Shown: one piece after another, positions 17,937-26,014 of the stretch
How the letters are laid out: each line of letters starts with the position of its first letter
How positions within the stretch are numbered: position 1 is the stretch's first letter
The notes under the pieces: model-generated
Databases searched by the model: none
What the model was told of the DNA's origin: nothing
What the model saw: only the letters and a program-made list of their open reading frames with translations
Assembly: GCA_017443595.1 (NCBI GenBank)
Contig: JAFSYU010000060.1
Location: forward strand, 105,268-169,267
Direction of reading: 5' to 3'
Length of the DNA stretch: 64,000 nt
DNA from: Clostridia bacterium
GTDB taxonomy: Bacteria; Bacillota; Clostridia; Oscillospirales; CAG-272
Program-made: the position numbers and the translations under genes

Positions 17937-19001
17937 TTATCTTACTTTCTTTGCAACTACAACGCCCGCGAGAGCTACGACTGCTACGGCAGCGATAGCT
18001 ATAACGGCAGCGTCAGCTGTTGCCGGGTTGGAGGGCTGTGACGGCTGAGAAGAACCGCCGGCAGCGCCGATGAGCATGATGCTCGGGCAGAAGGTTTCGC
18101 CGGAGCAGGTCACGTTGTGCTCAACTGTTACATCCTCAGCTGCAACGTCGCATCCGCCGAGAACGAACCATGTGTCGTTAGCAACGTTTGAACCGGTAGC
18201 GGCGGTGTACTTGATGGAGTACGTGCCGGCGCCGAAGCTCTTGCCGAAGTCGGTTACGTAGTATTTGTCACCGTCGACCTTTTCGATCTTTTCAGCAACT
18301 GTTGCACCGTCTTTGATGAGCTCTACTTTGAAGGAAGCAGCGTCGCCGTCGGTGCTGCAGTAGTAGAAGCCCTGGATTCCGCTGAAGCTGCCTTCAGCCT
18401 TGAAGTTAACGGTGATATATCTGTCGTCGGGATCGCTCAGGGGGTTGAACCACCATGTAGGAGCGTTAGCGGCAGGTTCGTCACCGGGGAGCCACTGATC
18501 TGCGCTTACTTCGGCAGGAGCAGCCTCACCGCTTACTACAAGGTTGTAATCCCTTGTTTCGGACGTGCCGTCATTGTAAACAGCTTTGATGTGAAGTACG
18601 AATGTACCTGCTTTGGCGGCAGCACCGGTGAGTTCAAGCAGACCGCCCTCTTCTTCGTTGTCATGACCGAAACCGGCATGTACGCCGAAGGATTCGTCAA
18701 GACCGAAAGCGGCGGCAACGTCAGCTCTGTCTCTGTAGTTGTCGGGGCAAGCTACGTCAGCGCCGTCATCGAGAGCATAAACGATCTCTTTGAGGTTGCT
18801 GGCTTCACCGTAAGCCCAACCGAGTATGTAGAGCTTATCGCCTGCGTTGACTTCAAGAGTCTCAGCATCTTTGAAGTTGCCCGTACCGGGATATGTGTTG
18901 TCGTTAACACCGAGTTTGTCAATGTTGAGAGCAGCGCTTGCGCTTACGCAAAGAGCGACAGCCATAACGGCAACGATAGCAATAGCAAGAATCTTTTTCA
19001 T
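17937..19001 (-). CDS. Secreted surface protein, NPxTAD tail (paralog 3, two domains)
   Basis: Secreted protein of 354 residues. The start is the ATG at 19001, preceded by TGGAGGT; the open frame extends 27 codons further but through the promoter. Signal peptide MKKILAIAIVAVMAVALCVS, domain 1 (LNIDKLGVN, GDKLYILGWAYGEASNLK, YRDRADVAAAFGLDESFG), domain 2 (ADQWLPGDEPAANAPTWWFN, FGKSFGAGTYSIKYT), then SNPATADAAVIAIAAVAVV and KKVR. Domain 1 is closest to paralog 1, domain 2 to paralog 2, so the array looks built by duplication and domain gain or loss. Two Cys pairs in domain 2 (GGCDV, TCSGETFC) are not shared with paralog 2. Confidence 0.8.
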   Translation of the reverse strand: MKKILAIAIVAVMAVALCVSASAALNIDKLGVNDNTYPGTGNFKDAETLEVNAGDKLYILGWAYGEASNLKEIVYALDDGADVACPDNYRDRADVAAAFGLDESFGVHAGFGHDNEEEGGLLELTGAAAKAGTFVLHIKAVYNDGTSETRDYNLVVSGEAAPAEVSADQWLPGDEPAANAPTWWFNPLSDPDDRYITVNFKAEGSFSGIQGFYYCSTDGDAASFKVELIKDGATVAEKIEKVDGDKYYVTDFGKSFGAGTYSIKYTAATGSNVANDTWFVLGGCDVAAEDVTVEHNVTCSGETFCPSIMLIGAAGGSSQPSQPSNPATADAAVIAIAAVAVVALAGVVVAKKVR

Positions 19002-19040
19002 TTTTTTACCTCCAAAACTAATATAATTCATGCTGTGGTA

Positions 19041-19069
19041 ATTATAACAAATAATATTTGGTTTGTCAA
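19041..19069 (-). promoter_or_regulatory. Perfect consensus promoter, paralog 3
   Basis: Minus strand TTGACA (19064-19069), 17-base spacer, TATAAT (19041-19046). Confidence 0.88.
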
Positions 19070-19246
19070 TAGGTATTTTCAAAATATATAAAAATTCTTT
19101 TCCAAAAAATTTTTATTTGATTATATAAATGGTGCAAATTAACAAATCAGATCGCGTCTGGGTGGAATCAAATGAATAAATATAACTCATAATAACAAAG
19201 TATCATCCCATAATCTGAAATAATTTCAAATTTATTAACAAACGTA

Positions 19247-19275
19247 TTGACAAATCAAGAAATATATGGTAAAAT
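19247..19275 (+). promoter_or_regulatory. Near-consensus promoter, paralog 4
   Basis: TTGACA at 19247-19252, 17-base spacer starting AATCAAGAAA, TAAAAT at 19270-19275; directed opposite to the promoter of paralog 3. Confidence 0.85.
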
Positions 19276-19322
19276 ATATCCGCAATTCTAAAAACTGCAA
19301 AATAACAAAAGGAGACAAAAAC

Positions 19323-20507
19323 ATGAAAAAAGTTATAGCAATTGCTCTTACGGCAGTTATGCTCGTAGTGCTTGCCGTATCTGCTTCCGCTATCCAGGAA
19401 CACGCAGAAGGCAAGACCACAAACTTCTGGCGTGACGACAAAACAAACGTGCCTCATTCATTTGACACACTGTTTGTAGACGGCGTATCCCAGATGGACC
19501 TTAAGTGGGCTGTAGACGGCAGCGCCGCAAAAGTCGTTAACGATCATCCCCTCGTTGTAGGCGAAAACGTCCAGAAGACGATCGCGTTCCGCGGCTGGGT
19601 AGGTATAAGCCAGGATAAATATGCCGGCGTTACCGTATCCGAGGTCGGTTACTACACCAACGACAGCGAAGCTTCCTACAAAAAGAGCGGCAACCTTATA
19701 GACGCTGAAGATGCTGTTAAAGCAGCCGGCGGCGAGTTCCGTTTCGAATCGCTTGAGATCAACGTTGAGGGCCTTACCGCTCCCACGCTCTTCACGATAG
19801 TTGTTAAAGGCAGCGACGGAAAACTCTATCCGTTTGGCGAATTCTCCGTAAACGGTGATTTCACAGGTGCCGAAACTCCCGCTGAGACCGATGCTGAGGC
19901 TGAGAAGCCCGCGACAGTTACCGCAGCTCTCTCCGTAGACGCTGCAAAGCTTTATGAACTGTTCACAACAAGCAACGGCGTCAACACTCTTGAAGCCGAG
20001 CTTAAAGACGGTTATGTAGCATTCATACCCGGCGGCGACGACCCGTTCTTCGGATTTGCAGAACCGCTGAATCCCGGTGTTGACGCTAAATACGCTGTTG
20101 TAAAATACAGACTGACAAGCGAAGGCGAACGCACGATAGACTTCTATGTGAAGATAGCTGAGCCGCACGCACGCGCCGCCGTTGAAACAGACGGTCAGTG
20201 GCACTATGTAATCGTTGATCTTTCTTCAACTTTCCCGGAAGATATGGCTACTCTCTGGGACGGCACGGTCGCACGTCTTGACCCGCTGAGCGGAAACGGC
20301 ATAAGCGGCACGGAGATAGACATTGCTTCTATCGATTTCTTCACCTCCGAGGCTGACGCCAACGCTTTCGCAAACGGCTCGGCACAGCCCTCACAGCCTT
20401 CCGAGCCCACCAACCCGTCCACTGCTGACGCTTCCGTTATAGCCATCGCGGCCGTAGCAGTCGTAGCTCTTGCGGGCGTTGTTGTTGCAAAGAAAGTCGG
20501 CAAATAA
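19323..20507 (+). CDS. Secreted surface protein, NPxTAD tail (paralog 4)
   Basis: Secreted protein of 394 residues, divergent from paralogs 1-3. The ATG at 19323 follows AAAAGGAG; an upstream in-frame start lies inside the promoter. Signal peptide MKKVIAIALTAVMLVVLAVS, then a domain with a Gly-Trp core (TIAFRGWVGISQDKYAGV, VSEVGYYTND) that resembles the first domain of the others but lacks the AFGLDES element. A second region (about 205-360) holds WHYVIVDLSS and ASIDFFTSEADA, a pattern seen in galactose-binding-like beta sandwiches. The tail NPSTADASVIAIAAVAVV with KKVGK is nearly identical to the other four. No catalytic motif seen. Confidence 0.78.
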   Translation: MKKVIAIALTAVMLVVLAVSASAIQEHAEGKTTNFWRDDKTNVPHSFDTLFVDGVSQMDLKWAVDGSAAKVVNDHPLVVGENVQKTIAFRGWVGISQDKYAGVTVSEVGYYTNDSEASYKKSGNLIDAEDAVKAAGGEFRFESLEINVEGLTAPTLFTIVVKGSDGKLYPFGEFSVNGDFTGAETPAETDAEAEKPATVTAALSVDAAKLYELFTTSNGVNTLEAELKDGYVAFIPGGDDPFFGFAEPLNPGVDAKYAVVKYRLTSEGERTIDFYVKIAEPHARAAVETDGQWHYVIVDLSSTFPEDMATLWDGTVARLDPLSGNGISGTEIDIASIDFFTSEADANAFANGSAQPSQPSEPTNPSTADASVIAIAAVAVVALAGVVVAKKVGK

Positions 20508-20531
20508 TAACAGGTAAAATTTAACACATAC

Positions 20532-20557
20532 AAAAAACCGCTGCAAAGCGGTTTTTT
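20532..20557. terminator. Terminator of paralog 4
   Basis: AAAAAACCGCT, loop GCAA, AGCGGTTTTTT: a strong 11-bp stem with a T run. Confidence 0.88.
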
Positions 20558-20645
20558 GTGTATATATAAGCTGAAAACTGAAAAAAATATAGGCAATGCG
20601 ATATATGATTGCAGATATGATATTTATGATAAAGAAAGGATGATC

Positions 20646-21302
20646 ATGATCATGAAAAAAATCATTTCAGTCGTGTTGTCTGTTTTGTTTTGCGCCGTAC
20701 TGACGTCGGGCGCGCTTGCCGTAGGTCACACGTCGGCGGATCAGGTGTTCGGATCCGACGGTAAAACGGATCTTGCGTCAGTCGGAAACAACGATATAAC
20801 CGGCACGTCGCTCGGTACTATAACGGACGATAAGATCACTTTGTGGGGATGGTACGCGGACGAGCAGAAAATAACGGAGTTCGGATACCGCTACGGAGAC
20901 AAGACTACGTTCGGCTCGGCAAAATACACCGGCGGCGGCGACGACGCGGTTATAGCGGAACAGGCGGGAAAACTCGGATATACAGACGGGGAATCCGTAA
21001 GATTCAGAATAGAGAACATCCCGGTGGTAAAGGGCGACAATGTCGAGCTTTACGCCGTTGCAAAACTGGCGGACGGCTCAACCGTGGATATCTGGAAGCT
21101 GACTTACACGAGTGCGACTGGCATAGCGATGCCCGGTACGGCGGGCGGCGAAGATACAACGACCGATACCGCGCAGGATACGGCGGGGAATACGGCGCAG
21201 ACTGCGCCGAACCCGAAAACAGCGGATACGACTGTAATATCTATAGCCGCTGCAGGCTGTCTTGCCTTAGCCGGCGTTATGATAATAAAGAAGATCAAAT
21301 AA
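20646..21302 (+). CDS. Secreted surface protein, NPxTAD-like tail (paralog 5)
   Basis: Secreted protein of about 218 residues. Three in-frame ATGs occur at 20640, 20646 and 20652; AAAGGA at 20635-20640 favours 20646. Signal peptide IMKKIISVVLSVLFCAVLTS, then one domain with VGHTSADQVFGSDGKT, a Gly-Trp core DDKITLWGWYADEQKITEFG and a closing VELYAVAKLADGSTVDIW. A Thr/Asp/Gln-rich linker leads to NPKTADTTVISIAAAGCLAL and a KKIK end, so the tail belongs to the same set but has diverged more. No consensus promoter is visible; it may be read from its own weak signal or past the paralog 4 terminator. Confidence 0.76.
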   Translation: MIMKKIISVVLSVLFCAVLTSGALAVGHTSADQVFGSDGKTDLASVGNNDITGTSLGTITDDKITLWGWYADEQKITEFGYRYGDKTTFGSAKYTGGGDDAVIAEQAGKLGYTDGESVRFRIENIPVVKGDNVELYAVAKLADGSTVDIWKLTYTSATGIAMPGTAGGEDTTTDTAQDTAGNTAQTAPNPKTADTTVISIAAAGCLALAGVMIIKKIK

Positions 21303-21303
21303 A

Positions 21304-21336
21304 TAAAAATGAGCCGTTTACGCGGCTCGTTTTTAT
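21304..21336. terminator. Terminator between converging genes
   Basis: GAGCCG / CGGCTC stem with A run before and GTTTTT after, placed between paralog 5 and the end of the CotH gene. Confidence 0.8.
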
Positions 21337-21374
21337 CGTAGGAGCGATCATTGATCGCCTTATGTTTTTATGTA

Positions 21375-24300
21375 TTATCTTCTCAACCCGTAATCGCGCA
21401 GGCCGGAGTCGGACAGACGGAAATACGATTTAAGATGTCCTATTATCTTTTCGTCGCGGTTGCGTAACCAGTCTTCCGCGGTCTCGATGTGTTTTTCCCA
21501 GCGCGTCATAGACGACGGCGCCGACATGAGTATGCCGGAAACGTACCTGTTGTCGTCCGTGTTTCTGAAATTCCAGCGTTCGATATGATACGGCATCTCC
21601 TCCGATATCTCGTTCGTCAGCTCGCGCAGAAGCGGCATGAGCCTGTCGGGATTCAGCGTATCGTTCAGCAGCTCGCAGAAGCGTGAAATGAATTTCTTTC
21701 TGAACGTGCTGTTCTTTATAAGATGCTGGATTATGGCGTATATCTTTTTATCCTGCCGGAAGACGTATTCACTCATCCTGTTTTCCGTACTTGACATACT
21801 CCAGTCAAAGTCGTACGGTATCCAGCGCCATTTTCCGCCCTCCGAACGGTCACGGTAGAATTTGATATTGCCGGGGTCCGTGTTGGCAAAATAGATCTGT
21901 GATATCCAGTAATCTATATAGTTGTCAATATCCATCTGAGTGCAGACGTAAGCGTAATTGTCGCTGTTCGTCATATCCTTGGCAGTGACGAATTTATACA
22001 ATGCGTTGTAATTTTCGGACGTGCCGGACTGGACGATGGAAGAGCCCTTCATCCTGTCTAAGTTATCGGGATCCGCTCCGGTGTGGTTTGCAACAAATTC
22101 GTCGGATATACGCTCACGTAGATCGTATATGCCGTGGTAAACGCCGTTTACGTAGCAGACTACGGGACGGTAGTTCATCACCTCGCAGTTGATCTTGCCG
22201 AGCAGAGCGCGGGCTATAAATGCGTCGCGTATGTGGGAGCGGTTGGCGTCCTGACCGCCGCCGCGAAGAACGAGATTTGAAAAGACGTTTATATAATCGT
22301 CACCGAAAAACGGATATACGACCTCTTTTATACCGTATTTGTCTTTTAAGTTTATGGAAACGCTCTTCTGGTCGTGTACGCGGCTGTACTGACCGAACGT
22401 CTTGATCCCTGCGTTGAAATTCAGCACCTGCGTGCCGTTTTCATCTATATAAGTGAAGTTTACAGGGCGTTCCCAGCTCTTCCAGTAGTTTGCGTATTTT
22501 GACGCGTCGTCAAAAAACGCGGTCTCTTTCTGTGACTGTGAAAGATCGGACGAGTCGTATTTCATGGAATTCGTATCAAAGTCCGGACCGTCCGCCCAGA
22601 TGCCCGTTTTTTCCGAATACAGGTTTGCGTCGTCCGTGTTTAAAAATACGACGGGCATATTGTGTTTTCTGCCGACTATGAAAGATACGCAGACGTCGTC
22701 CGAGGGAAGAGCGCCGGTCTTGTACGCGCGCGCCCGCACGGACACGGTTTTGTCTACAGTAATGGGAGAACGGTAGACCTGGCTTGATTCCGTCGGATAA
22801 GAGCCGTCCGTGGTATAATACACCGTGCATCCGTCCGGCACTTTTATCGTAAGCGCCGTTCCCGCCTCAACGTAGCCGCCTTCAAGGCTGAAGGACGGAG
22901 AAGCGACGGCTTTTGAATAAGTTACCGCGCTGTTCTGTTCTCCCGGCGTCACGTTTTTGAAATAAACGACCGCGTCGTTATCGTCCGAGGCTCTGCCGGC
23001 GGAAGTGTTGTCAAACAAAAGGCTTGTTTCCATGCTGTCCACAACGTTTCCGGATCTGTCAAACAGATAAAGGTCGTTTCTGTAGCGGTTGAGTCCGAGA
23101 TCTACGTAGATCTTGTCCGCTTTTGAATCGTATACCGTCTCGTCGGAGAAGTATATTATCCTGTAGTCTCCGGCTTTGAGCTTTACCGTGGGAAGCCATA
23201 CGGCTTTGTCAAACGTGCTTTTTCCTATATAAAGCTCGGATAACTCTATATCCTCGTTTGACGGGTTTTTTATCTCAACGTAATCGTAGAGTTTGTAATA
23301 ATCGTACAATTCCCCCGACGAATATGATTTTCCGTCAGGGGAGCTGTCAAGCGTTGCGTTGACCGCGACTACTTCGCTTATATAAGCGGTCTTATACGCC
23401 GGATGTCTTGCGCTGTTTATATCGTCAAAACCTTTGACCGTGTTTGCGGCGTTCTTTGTGGCGCGCGGGAAGAAAAGCCATTTGTCTGCGTTTTCCGGGT
23501 CTCTGCCGCACGTCATGTTCGATTCAAGCTCGTATACGGGGCAGTGATCTATCTCGTCACCGCGCCCGTTGTAAATGCCGAGAGTCGATTCTTTGCCGGA
23601 GAGAGTGAACGTCGCGTGTATCTCGCCGCCGTTATACTCTTTGTCCTTGCCCATCATGAATACGGTTATATAACCGCCGGGCACGACCTTTATATCCGGG
23701 AAAATCCATTTGCCAAAATCCGCCTCGTCGTCCGATAAGAACAGACCTTTCAGCGCAACTTCTTTATCTCCGTAGTTGTATATCTCGACCCAGGCGCCGT
23801 AATCTCCGTCTTCATCCGTAAAGGTAACGGTCTTTTTGGTCGTATATTCGTTTATGCGTATAGTGTTTACCGTTTTGTCGGTAAGATTCAGCGGCTCGTC
23901 GTTCTGCTGTTTGCCCTCGTACTGCGCCGTAACGTTTTTCTCGCCCGGCGTAGGCTCGGCAAGCAAAACAGTGCGTCCGTCGTCCAAAGGACCTGCGGAT
24001 ATGTCGGAAGGCGTCTCCGGCAGAGTTATCCTGCCTATTTCAGATCCGCCCTGTGTGAGAAGGCATATGACCTCTCCGGATTTGCTGAGTTTAAAGGGAA
24101 GGTGCAGAGAATTTGTACTTTCGTTATACACGTTCCTGCCGGAAGCCCAGATGACTATGTATTCGCCCGCGCCTAATTTGATATCGGGCAGGATGCCCTT
24201 CGTCTTGTTGTCCGGCGAGTCGGTTATCAGATAGTTTTTGAGCGATATTTCAGACGTTCCGTCGTTATAAAGCTCTATCCAGTCGCTGAATTCGCCGTAG

Positions 24301-24533
24301 TCGTCCGCTATGGTGGACTTGTTTGAAGCCATCGCTTCCGTAAGCATCAGCCCGCCCTTGTTCGGCTTTACCGTCACGTCAAGCGCCGGTATCGTTTCAG
24401 CCGCGTCCGTCTGCGTGCTGTCCGCGGTATCCGCCGTATCGGACGCGTCCGTTGTCTCAGCCGGTACGGTACCGCAGGCGACGGCGGCGAAAAGCATTAC
24501 CGAAATAAGAAGCAGAGAAATGATCTTTTTCAT
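21375..24533 (-). CDS. CotH-kinase lipoprotein with lamin-tail domains
   Basis: Surface lipoprotein of 1052 residues. I use the ATG at 24533, with TGAGGA just upstream. The signal MKKIISLLLISVMLFAAVAC ends in a lipobox Cys. Then follow three lamin-tail-type beta domains (marked by GEFSDWIELYNDGTSEISLK, DYGAWVEIYNYGDKEVALK and YDYVEIKNPSNEDIELSELY), a chitobiase-C-like domain (VYYTTDGSYPTESSQVY) and a C-terminal CotH domain with GIKTFGQYSRVHDQKS, VLRGGGQDANRSHIRD, YHGIYDLRERISD and WIPYDFDWSMS, matching the atypical protein kinase fold known from spore-coat CotH. It sits downstream of DUF4956 and a VTC-domain gene, a set often seen together. Probably phosphorylates or binds extracellular targets; the exact role is unknown. 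Confidence 0.88.
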   Translation of the reverse strand: MKKIISLLLISVMLFAAVACGTVPAETTDASDTADTADSTQTDAAETIPALDVTVKPNKGGLMLTEAMASNKSTIADDYGEFSDWIELYNDGTSEISLKNYLITDSPDNKTKGILPDIKLGAGEYIVIWASGRNVYNESTNSLHLPFKLSKSGEVICLLTQGGSEIGRITLPETPSDISAGPLDDGRTVLLAEPTPGEKNVTAQYEGKQQNDEPLNLTDKTVNTIRINEYTTKKTVTFTDEDGDYGAWVEIYNYGDKEVALKGLFLSDDEADFGKWIFPDIKVVPGGYITVFMMGKDKEYNGGEIHATFTLSGKESTLGIYNGRGDEIDHCPVYELESNMTCGRDPENADKWLFFPRATKNAANTVKGFDDINSARHPAYKTAYISEVVAVNATLDSSPDGKSYSSGELYDYYKLYDYVEIKNPSNEDIELSELYIGKSTFDKAVWLPTVKLKAGDYRIIYFSDETVYDSKADKIYVDLGLNRYRNDLYLFDRSGNVVDSMETSLLFDNTSAGRASDDNDAVVYFKNVTPGEQNSAVTYSKAVASPSFSLEGGYVEAGTALTIKVPDGCTVYYTTDGSYPTESSQVYRSPITVDKTVSVRARAYKTGALPSDDVCVSFIVGRKHNMPVVFLNTDDANLYSEKTGIWADGPDFDTNSMKYDSSDLSQSQKETAFFDDASKYANYWKSWERPVNFTYIDENGTQVLNFNAGIKTFGQYSRVHDQKSVSINLKDKYGIKEVVYPFFGDDYINVFSNLVLRGGGQDANRSHIRDAFIARALLGKINCEVMNYRPVVCYVNGVYHGIYDLRERISDEFVANHTGADPDNLDRMKGSSIVQSGTSENYNALYKFVTAKDMTNSDNYAYVCTQMDIDNYIDYWISQIYFANTDPGNIKFYRDRSEGGKWRWIPYDFDWSMSSTENRMSEYVFRQDKKIYAIIQHLIKNSTFRKKFISRFCELLNDTLNPDRLMPLLRELTNEISEEMPYHIERWNFRNTDDNRYVSGILMSAPSSMTRWEKHIETAEDWLRNRDEKIIGHLKSYFRLSDSGLRDYGLRR

Positions 24534-24547
24534 GTTTTTCCTCATTA

Positions 24548-25228
24548 TCAGATATATTCGCCGGTGCTCTTTACTAAAGTGACGGAAGATACGCCGGGAT
24601 AAGCGTTCAGCTTGTTCAGGAACTTGGTGGAGCCGGAAATAAGCGTTACCTCCATTGATATCTCCACCGTGTTTTCAACAAGCGCCTTTGATTTGAGCTT
24701 TGAGCGCTTTGTGGATTTTTCTATGTATTTTACTACAGGTTCTTCGTCTTCCGGATTGACCGCGATCATAAGTATGTACGAATCCGCGGCGGAGGGCAGA
24801 CGGGAAGCGACTATGAGTATAGCGCCTACGATTATAGTTCCGAGGACCGCCAAAAGAAGCAGCTGCGCGCCGCACATTATGCCTGCGCAGATAGAGTAAT
24901 AAAGAAATACTATGTCAAGCGGGTCTTTTATAGCCGTTCTGAAACGGATTATGGAAAGAGCGCCGACCATACCTAAAGACAAAACAATGTTTGAGGTTAT
25001 CGTAAGCAGGATAAGCGTCGTTATTACGTTCATAGCCAGAAGCGAAACGCAGAACGCGCGTGAGAAAAGCACGCCGCGGTAGGATATTCTGTAAACAACG
25101 CATATGAGCAGACCTATAAGTATGGATATCACCATTGTCAGTATGAATCTGCCTATACTCAGATCGCTGTTGAAATTCTCAATAAAACCTTTTTTAAAAA
25201 CGTCGGAAAATGAAGTCAGTAATTGCAT
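24548..25228 (-). CDS. DUF4956 integral membrane protein
   Basis: A 226-residue membrane protein. About four helices occupy residues 20-145, including the conserved polar segment LGMVGALSIIRFRTAIKDPLD around 88-108, which is the DUF4956 signature. The last 80 residues form a soluble domain (ILMIAVNPEDEEPVVKYIEK) resembling the cytoplasmic part of MgtC-type proteins. AAAGGA precedes the ATG. It lies between the VTC-domain gene (16 bases upstream) and the CotH lipoprotein gene (start 14 bases downstream), so the three are one operon and probably one membrane-linked system. Confidence 0.85.
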   Translation of the reverse strand: MQLLTSFSDVFKKGFIENFNSDLSIGRFILTMVISILIGLLICVVYRISYRGVLFSRAFCVSLLAMNVITTLILLTITSNIVLSLGMVGALSIIRFRTAIKDPLDIVFLYYSICAGIMCGAQLLLLAVLGTIIVGAILIVASRLPSAADSYILMIAVNPEDEEPVVKYIEKSTKRSKLKSKALVENTVEISMEVTLISGSTKFLNKLNAYPGVSSVTLVKSTGEYI

Positions 25229-25244
25229 TTGTTTTTATCCTTTC

Positions 25245-25949
25245 TTACGTAAATGTTCTTCCGTAAACGTATTTTGAGCAGGAGCTCTGCATGACAGAAG
25301 CGTCCGGCAAAAGACCTCTTATATGATCTGGCAGGAAGTGATCGTATTTTACCTCAAGCACCACCCAGCAGGGAGGTACCGTGTAAACAAGCGAGCCGCT
25401 GTCCAAAAACATATCAACTCCGGCGCCGCTGCCCTTTATGTTCATGTCAAGCGTTATCCGCACGTTTGATATATCGGATACGAACGCGCGCCGCGTGTAT
25501 TCCACAACGGTTATGGGACGGTAGCCTTCAACGTTCAACATATGATAAAACTCTTTTGCCAGGTCGCTGTCAAGTGAAAGCAGACTGTCGCCGCGTTTAT
25601 ACATTATATCGTCGTATATCTGCCGGTTTATCCTTACGGATTCCTTTTTGCCCAACGGTCCTCTTTTTGTCTTTCTTTCTAAAGCAATAAAGGAATCGTC
25701 GTGGTTGTATGCTCTTATCCTGTATTTTTTTCTTTTCAGCAGGCCCGCCTCGGTACCTTCAAGCGAACGGTCGTCAAGCGTGTCGAAATAAACGCTTGAT
25801 ATAAGATATTTTCCGCCCGCCATGCTGTACCTGTCAAACGGAAGTACCTTAGACAGCCTGTCCGTAAGCTCGGTAGCCTGAGTCAGCGTTATGTAGTATT
25901 TCTGTTCGTGCCGGTAGTCAGTGCCGGAATCCTGCATTAAACGATCCAA
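25245..25949 (-). CDS. VTC-domain protein (polyphosphate polymerase-like)
   Basis: A 234-residue cytoplasmic protein with the VTC/CYTH-type tunnel fold. Basic tunnel residues appear in the expected order: RHEQKYYI near 13-20, SSVYFDT near 50, KYRIRAYN, ALERKTKRGPLGKKESVRI near 88-106, VEYTRRAFV near 148, and the acidic metal-binding VLEVKYD near 195. In yeast Vtc4 this domain makes polyphosphate from ATP; bacterial homologues of this size are annotated as polyphosphate polymerases but few are tested. A TTG start at 25949 is likely because GGGGGTGA stands just before it. A promoter lies immediately upstream. Confidence 0.82.
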   Translation of the reverse strand: MDRLMQDSGTDYRHEQKYYITLTQATELTDRLSKVLPFDRYSMAGGKYLISSVYFDTLDDRSLEGTEAGLLKRKKYRIRAYNHDDSFIALERKTKRGPLGKKESVRINRQIYDDIMYKRGDSLLSLDSDLAKEFYHMLNVEGYRPITVVEYTRRAFVSDISNVRITLDMNIKGSGAGVDMFLDSGSLVYTVPPCWVVLEVKYDHFLPDHIRGLLPDASVMQSSCSKYVYGRTFT

Positions 25950-25969
25950 ACCGTCACCCCCTTATAAAA

Positions 25970-25998
25970 ACTATATCATATATATCCGTTATTATCAA
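25970..25998 (-). promoter_or_regulatory. Promoter for VTC-DUF4956-CotH operon
   Basis: Minus strand TTGATA (25993-25998), 17-base spacer, TATAGT (25970-25975). It separates this operon from the DacF-like gene. Confidence 0.6.
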
Positions 25999-26014
25999 GT
26001 AATATTTGTAAAAC

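Noticed and set aside
19458..20204. Open frame of 248 codons antisense to surface-protein paralog 4
   Set aside because: The plus-strand gene has signal peptide, promoter, ribosome site and terminator; the antisense frame has none.
15718..20507. LPxTG sortase substrates
   Set aside because: The motif is NPxTAD in all paralogs; calling it LPxTG would be wrong even though the tail layout is similar.
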